From NCBI GenBank assembly GCA_963930735.1, contig OZ005740.1:242127192-242191191 (forward strand): DNA of 64,000 nucleotides, given 5' to 3'. Made by a program: the position numbers and the translations under genes. Below, piece by piece: positions 59,230 through 64,000 of the stretch. The notes beneath the pieces are model-generated. The model did not search any database. It was not told the DNA's origin and saw only the letters and a program-made list of their open reading frames with translations. Position 1 is the stretch's first letter. Every line of letters starts with the position of its first letter. The DNA comes from Dioctria linearis. Taxonomy: Eukaryota > Arthropoda > Insecta > Diptera > Asilidae.

Positions 59230-60335
59230 CTTTAAACAAAAAGCTGGGCTTTTTACTTTATTGGCGAAAATATAAAGCCAGCTGGGCTTTTTATTTTTTC
59301 TGGCAAAAATTAAAAGCCAGCTGGGCTTTCTATTTTTATTAATTAAAAGCCAGCTCGGCTTTTTATTTTTTCTGGTAAAAATAAAAAGCCAGCTGGGTTT
59401 GCTAATTTTTCTGGCAAAAGTAAGAAACCAGCTTGGCTTTTTATTTTTTCTGATAAAAATAAAAAGCCAGCGCTTTTTATTTTTTCTGATAAAAATAAAA
59501 AGCCAGCTTGACCTTTTTATTTTTTCAGGCTGGAAGTAACAGGTTTCGTAGCCGGAAGTATAAAAAGCCAAGCTGGTTTTTTATTTTTTCTGATAAAAAT
59601 AAAAAGCCAGCTTGACCTTTTTATTTTTTCAGGCTGGAAGTAACAGGTTTCGTAGCCGGAAGTATAAAAAGCCAAGCTGGTTTTTTATTTTCAGGGTCCG
59701 GACCAGTTATGATTTTTTTTTTCTTAACCGGTAATAAATATGTAGTTAAGTATTATCAATAATAATAACTAAAGGAAGGAAGGATTTACGATGTGCTCTG
59801 CTTCTGACTTATTTTAGGATGTCGTCATTAACTTACCGAAAAGCCGGAGTTCTTAAAACTTTAACAACTGCAGGAGCGCGGCTTATCGTTGTCGGCTGCT
59901 TCCTATCTTTTTTTATGTTATTTTTGCCGTTGCCGCGCTGCAGTGCCGACAAATTGTTTGAAAAGCGATTAGGGTTCCCATATCCGAATTATTTTTAATG
60001 TAAAGGAAATTTATTTTTTCTAGCCAGAAATGATACTCGACTAGAAAAAGTAAGAAACCAGCTTGACTTTTTATACTTTCTCAAGAAAATAACCAGCTTC
60101 AAAACCTGTTACTTCCAGCTCGAAAAATAAAAAGCCAAGCTGGCTTTATATTTTCGCCAGATAAAATAAAAAGCCCAACTGGCTTTTTATCTTTACTAGA
60201 AAAAATAGAAAGCCCAGCTGGTTTTTTATTTATGCCAGATAAAATAAAAAGCCTTTCCAGCTTGGTTTTTTTAGCTTCAAATTATTGTCGGTCAGGAATA
60301 ACAGGTCCAGTTGGCTTTTTTCGTAAAAAGTCATA
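59230..60335. repeat. Foldback-like element of short palindromic repeats
   Basis: The left part (59238-59695) is built from repeats of AAAAAGCCAGCTGGGCTTTT then ATTTTTTCTGG, each itself partly palindromic around CCAGCTGG. It includes a 104 bp duplicated block (from about 59486 and 59590). The right part (60040-60320) carries the same units in inverse order, for example CTGGAAGTAACAGGTTT on the left versus AAACCTGTTACTTCCAG on the right. The centre (59700-60000) is unrelated. Long arms made of short direct repeats are the layout of FB/foldback elements. A 125-residue repetitive ORF is not a gene. Confidence 0.7.
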
Positions 60336-62680
60336 ACTGATTCGATCCCTGATTTATAGCCATCCCCATACTGCCTTTTTTACTGAGGTACTCAATTCTT
60401 CGTACCTTAGGTCGACCTTAACTCAGTAGGGTTATGTCCGATCGGAAAACGGGTTTCACTGTTCGCCTCAGCTAATTACCAGCTACAATTCGTAGAAGAA
60501 ATTTTCTCTGCATACTTTTAGGGGGCTAGGAACTATCAACGAGTGGGGGATAGAAACCCGCAAGGGTGTGCTTCAAACACAGCATATTACATATCAAATT
60601 AAAGGTCTCGCCGAGTACTATCGGATGGTGTACTTTTTCCCGATTCAGAAAACTTCATCTTCCACGGCCATTAGTACTCTTTTGTGAAGATGTTTCTCAT
60701 CTCAAGTCATTTTCCACGACTCACTAATTCCGCGCAATTACGAGAAGTAGAAAAGTCCACTTTTTCACCCAAGAAAGTCGCTCAAACTACTTGAAACGAC
60801 TGTTAATGGGTCATATTTAAGAAGAAAAAAATGTATATCCTTGGTGTAAAAATGTTAGGGGATAATAGATAACACAACACAACAATAACCGGACGAAAAA
60901 AAAATCTCTTCTGGGAAATGTTGTTATATTAAGGTATACGCACTCCGTGCTCCAAAGGTGAGAGAGCATGTAAGAGTTTATATATTGACCACTTTTCTCC
61001 CTCTTAGTCAATTTCCTTCACTGTTCTTTACTTTCGACACTTTCTTTAGTATTTAAATGAAAAATTTGGTGTATTCGCTTAACTTTTTTTGTTAATGAAG
61101 TTCTTTCTTTATTTCAAAAAAAATCGGTTTTAAAAACTGTACTTATCGTCCGATGGTTGGAAAACTAACTCCCCGAGGATCGGGCTAGCTGCCCCAGGTA
61201 CCCATGAAAGTTTGAAAAGGCTTCTTATTATTTTTATTGCTTTCTCACGACGTTGCAAAAAAATTAACGTGAGAAAATTCAAAAAAATCTTCATACTGCA
61301 AGTACATCAAGAAAAATTGAAATCCGATATTCAGTTAAGCTCATCTTAAGATATAAATTTTAAGTGGGCGAAAATAATTGTCATAATTTTATGTATGTAT
61401 ATATATTATATATATATACATGTATTTTTAAGGAATTAGGTAATGTACGCATAGGCATGCATAGTGTACATCCAACACAGGCATAGAAGAAGACACTATA
61501 TGGAGGTAAGTGCGAGCTAGAGACCTGCTACCATATAAAGCAATACTGCTCGGTTCGGAAAGCTGCCACGGAAACCTGACTTATTTAAAGAGGACAATGG
61601 CTTCATTCTATTTCAACAGAAGGAAAATTATGAATATTTATTTTGGGTATTATTAATATCATTGGCTTTGATACTTGTATAATTGCTTGTAGTTACAACA
61701 TAATAGTCTGAAAAGCGGAGCTATATTTACACAATACGTATTGCTTCCCCTCTTCTGAATCCTACGGACCGGCACGGGTTAGTACCTACATTATTATTAT
61801 TGATTTAAAAAATTAAGAAAAAATTAAAAGGATGCATTCTGAGGTATTAAAGATGGATAAATTTATTAACCTTGATATTTTTTTTTCTTATAGAAGCCAT
61901 TGTTTATAATACAATTTTGCCCAAAAAACTGTACTTTCTTCTTTAATTTAAGCCAAAGCCCATGCTTTGTGATATTTAGATCCAAAGTTATGATTTTTGA
62001 ATATAACTCAATAGACTAAAAACCGGACAATTTTAAGGATTCTAAGGACATTTAATTCATACAGATGTATTGTAGAACAAAGAAAAAAGTATCATATTCC
62101 AATCTCACAACTACTTAGCTTTCAGCAAAAGAAAAAGGAAAATGGTGATGATTGGATTGCGAAAGTGCGTATATTGATTATTTCAAGCAAGACAGAACAC
62201 AATCAAGGTAAGGAGATATGTGGTTGTTTTAATTGGAGCTGTTAGAGGCGTGTTTGATATAGACCTTGTTGAAGTACTATCGGAAGGGCTGAGTAAAATC
62301 AAAGTCACGCTTAATTGAAATAAAATTGAACTTAATTATTTGATCAACTGAAATTTTCTCTTAATTCTTTTCCAGTTAAGTAGAATTTCACTGCGCTAAA
62401 GTTCGTCCATCACACCTTCTGTTGCCTCTATCTTATAAAGGATATGTCGTAGACACTTGTTGTAACTCAGCACTTCACGAAAAATTTAGGCACTTCATGA
62501 AATGTAGGCAGATGGTGTAACAGTTTGCGCTTAATCACTTTTTACATGATACGTTTAACATTTTAGCCAATTTCCAAGCCTTTACGCCAATAGTGTAATA
62601 TCAACCGACATAACCGAATGTTAGGAGAGGTAGGTGAATGTTGAACGCGGAAGTCGCGCCCAGACCTGCGAGATAGCCAT
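60336..62680. other. No recognisable feature (2.3 kb)
   Basis: Includes an AT-rich (TA)n-like stretch near 61390-61425. No supported coding region. Confidence 0.4.
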
Positions 62681-62722
62681 GCACACACACACACACACAC
62701 ATGCACACAAACACGCGCGCGA
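62681..62722. repeat. (AC)n microsatellite
   Basis: A pure CA run of about 20 bases, then interrupted CACACAAACACGCGCGCG. Confidence 0.9.
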
Positions 62723-62840
62723 ATTACATATTTTTATTTAACTCGAACTGTAATAGAAAGTATATTCGAAATTATAATAAAAAATGAATCAAAAAGAAAG
62801 AAAACACTCTTTTAGTACTATAATCTTTATTAGTAATCCT

Positions 62841-63947
62841 TTACATGAAACCTTTTTTCTGGTTATAAAACGTTTCTTGATACAATTTAACTTCGCAATT
62901 ATAAAAAGTGATAAAATAATTCTTATTTATTGTAATATTTCTATCATCACAATTTTGTATTAGCTTCTCCTTTTTATCATTTTTTATTAACAATGTTTCA
63001 TCGTCTAACACTTCGATTTTAGTTTTATTATTATACCTAAATTTACATTGGTTATTCCAAACACACATTTTACTATTCTTTAAATCTTTTAACATAGTAT
63101 CTTCTTGACAAGTTAAAGCTTCATTTGCGATGTAACAATGTATTCATTATTTTCTTCGATTTTCCAATAGTTTTTATTAGGTAATGGAGTAATTAGTATT
63201 AAATCTGTTCTAACACAGTTATGTGGAATTTTAATTGCAATTACTAGTAGTTGGTCTTTGTATTTCATAATACCTACTTTAATTAATTTCAATTTATAAA
63301 AGTCAATATGATTATGAATGATGATTATGAATATTGTGTTTTGCTGACGGATTTGGTTTATCTTATTTTCTAGGTATCGTAATTTTATTATCTGGTCTAA
63401 GTACAAGGAATATCGTACGATTTCGTTATTTCGTTTTCTTACTTCGTCAAATGCTTTTGTAAGTTCTGTTTTCTTCTACTGCGTTTTTAAGTATGTTAAT
63501 GGTTTCATTAAAGTGTGTGTTAATTGAAACCTGTTTATTTAAAGTGCTGATAGCGTTATGATTATTTTCGTCTACCACTTTTAAATGTTCCAATATTTCC
63601 TGTCGGTCGTCCTCGTTCATTGTACATAAAAGCGATTTTTGTACAGTACCACCCAGGTTAATTAGACCACTCCTTCTCCTGGTACCATTTGGAATTATTG
63701 ATTTTATTTTTGCTCTAATAGTTTTGATTTCCATCCTTAATAGATTTTGATTATCAATGTCTACTTGTTCTAAATTAACTTCAATTTGTGTAAGTATGTT
63801 ATTTATCTCATTTGGATCGATGATGTGCAATACTGTGTTGATCTGATTAACTATTTCTACTTCGCTGGGTTTTACTTGTATATAGCCTGCCTCTTCATTT
63901 ATTGGATTGACTTGTAGAAGCCCCTGTGCTGTTGATATTGCTGTCAT
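62841..63947 (-). pseudogene. Errantivirus-type envelope gene remnant
   Basis: Remnant of the env gene of an insect endogenous retrovirus (gypsy/errantivirus group, related to the baculovirus F-type fusion protein family). Three minus-strand open segments, 63947-63447, 63406-63113 and 63095-62841, are in different frames, so at least two frameshifts break it. The first holds a basic cleavage-like RRRSG followed by a hydrophobic GLINLGG stretch, as at the SU/TM border of this family, with a helical region after it. It begins next to a hydrophobic, signal-like segment near 63950. The C-terminal membrane anchor is not visible and no LTR is recognised, though one might lie in 62730-62840 or beyond the window. 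Inactive as it stands. Confidence 0.6.
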
Positions 63948-64000
63948 GAGTATTATTACGGTGCAGAAAATCTGTAGATTTTAAAGGTCTTTTAATGTTT

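Noticed and set aside
59194..59571. 125-residue repetitive lysine/serine/tryptophan ORF
   Set aside because: Translation of the palindromic minisatellite; repeats of KKPSW follow the DNA unit.

Overview
This window looks like intergenic or heterochromatin-like DNA from a repeat-rich insect, most likely a higher fly (Brachycera). Three things point that way: several copies of a DINE-1/Helentron-type interspersed element, LINE reverse transcriptases of the Jockey and CR1-like groups, and an errantivirus-type envelope remnant. I see no convincing host gene, tRNA or rRNA. The sequence is AT-rich and almost everything recognisable is a transposable element, usually broken and often nested.

Layout. 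1-4175: a Jockey-type LINE split by a 2.46 kb TIR element (800-3258). 4620-6834: three DINE-1-like copies, then a near-palindrome (6882-7055), a P/THAP9-like transposase remnant and an RNase H remnant. 10215-11478: two hAT 3' ends. 11479-15480: one CR1-like LINE (minus strand) holding an inverted-repeat element that itself holds a DINE-1-like copy. 16850-20170: two more minus-strand LINE remnants. 20490-21862: a Transib/RAG1-like transposase pseudogene. 22564-27438: hAT remnants, one interrupted by a TIR MITE. 28642-35885: the most complete element. 36075-43698: a G-rich TIR remnant, a Jockey-type LINE, more DINE-1-like copies and a clean hAT MITE. 43699-47726: a Tc1-type element with long TIRs, then a PIF/Harbinger remnant. 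50726-52955: a CACAG-ended repeat and another hAT. 55415-60335: tandem, palindromic and foldback-like repeats. 62841-63947: an envelope-like remnant.

The main candidate for something little described is 28642-35885. It has CACGGAGAGAAA termini, a 2 bp AA flank duplication, and tandem subterminal repeats at both ends that share GTTGATTTTAC in opposite orientations. It carries two same-strand genes: an intact 816-residue C2H2 zinc-finger, transposase-like ORF, and just upstream a multi-exon gene with a SAM-like exon. The element at 800-3258 also begins CACGG, has a 2 bp duplication (TG) and left-end tandem repeats, so it is probably a non-autonomous relative. I place both near the CACTA/EnSpm-type transposons, but that is an inference.

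No pathway or operon logic applies. What the window records is a history of insertions, several of which can be ordered from the nesting.
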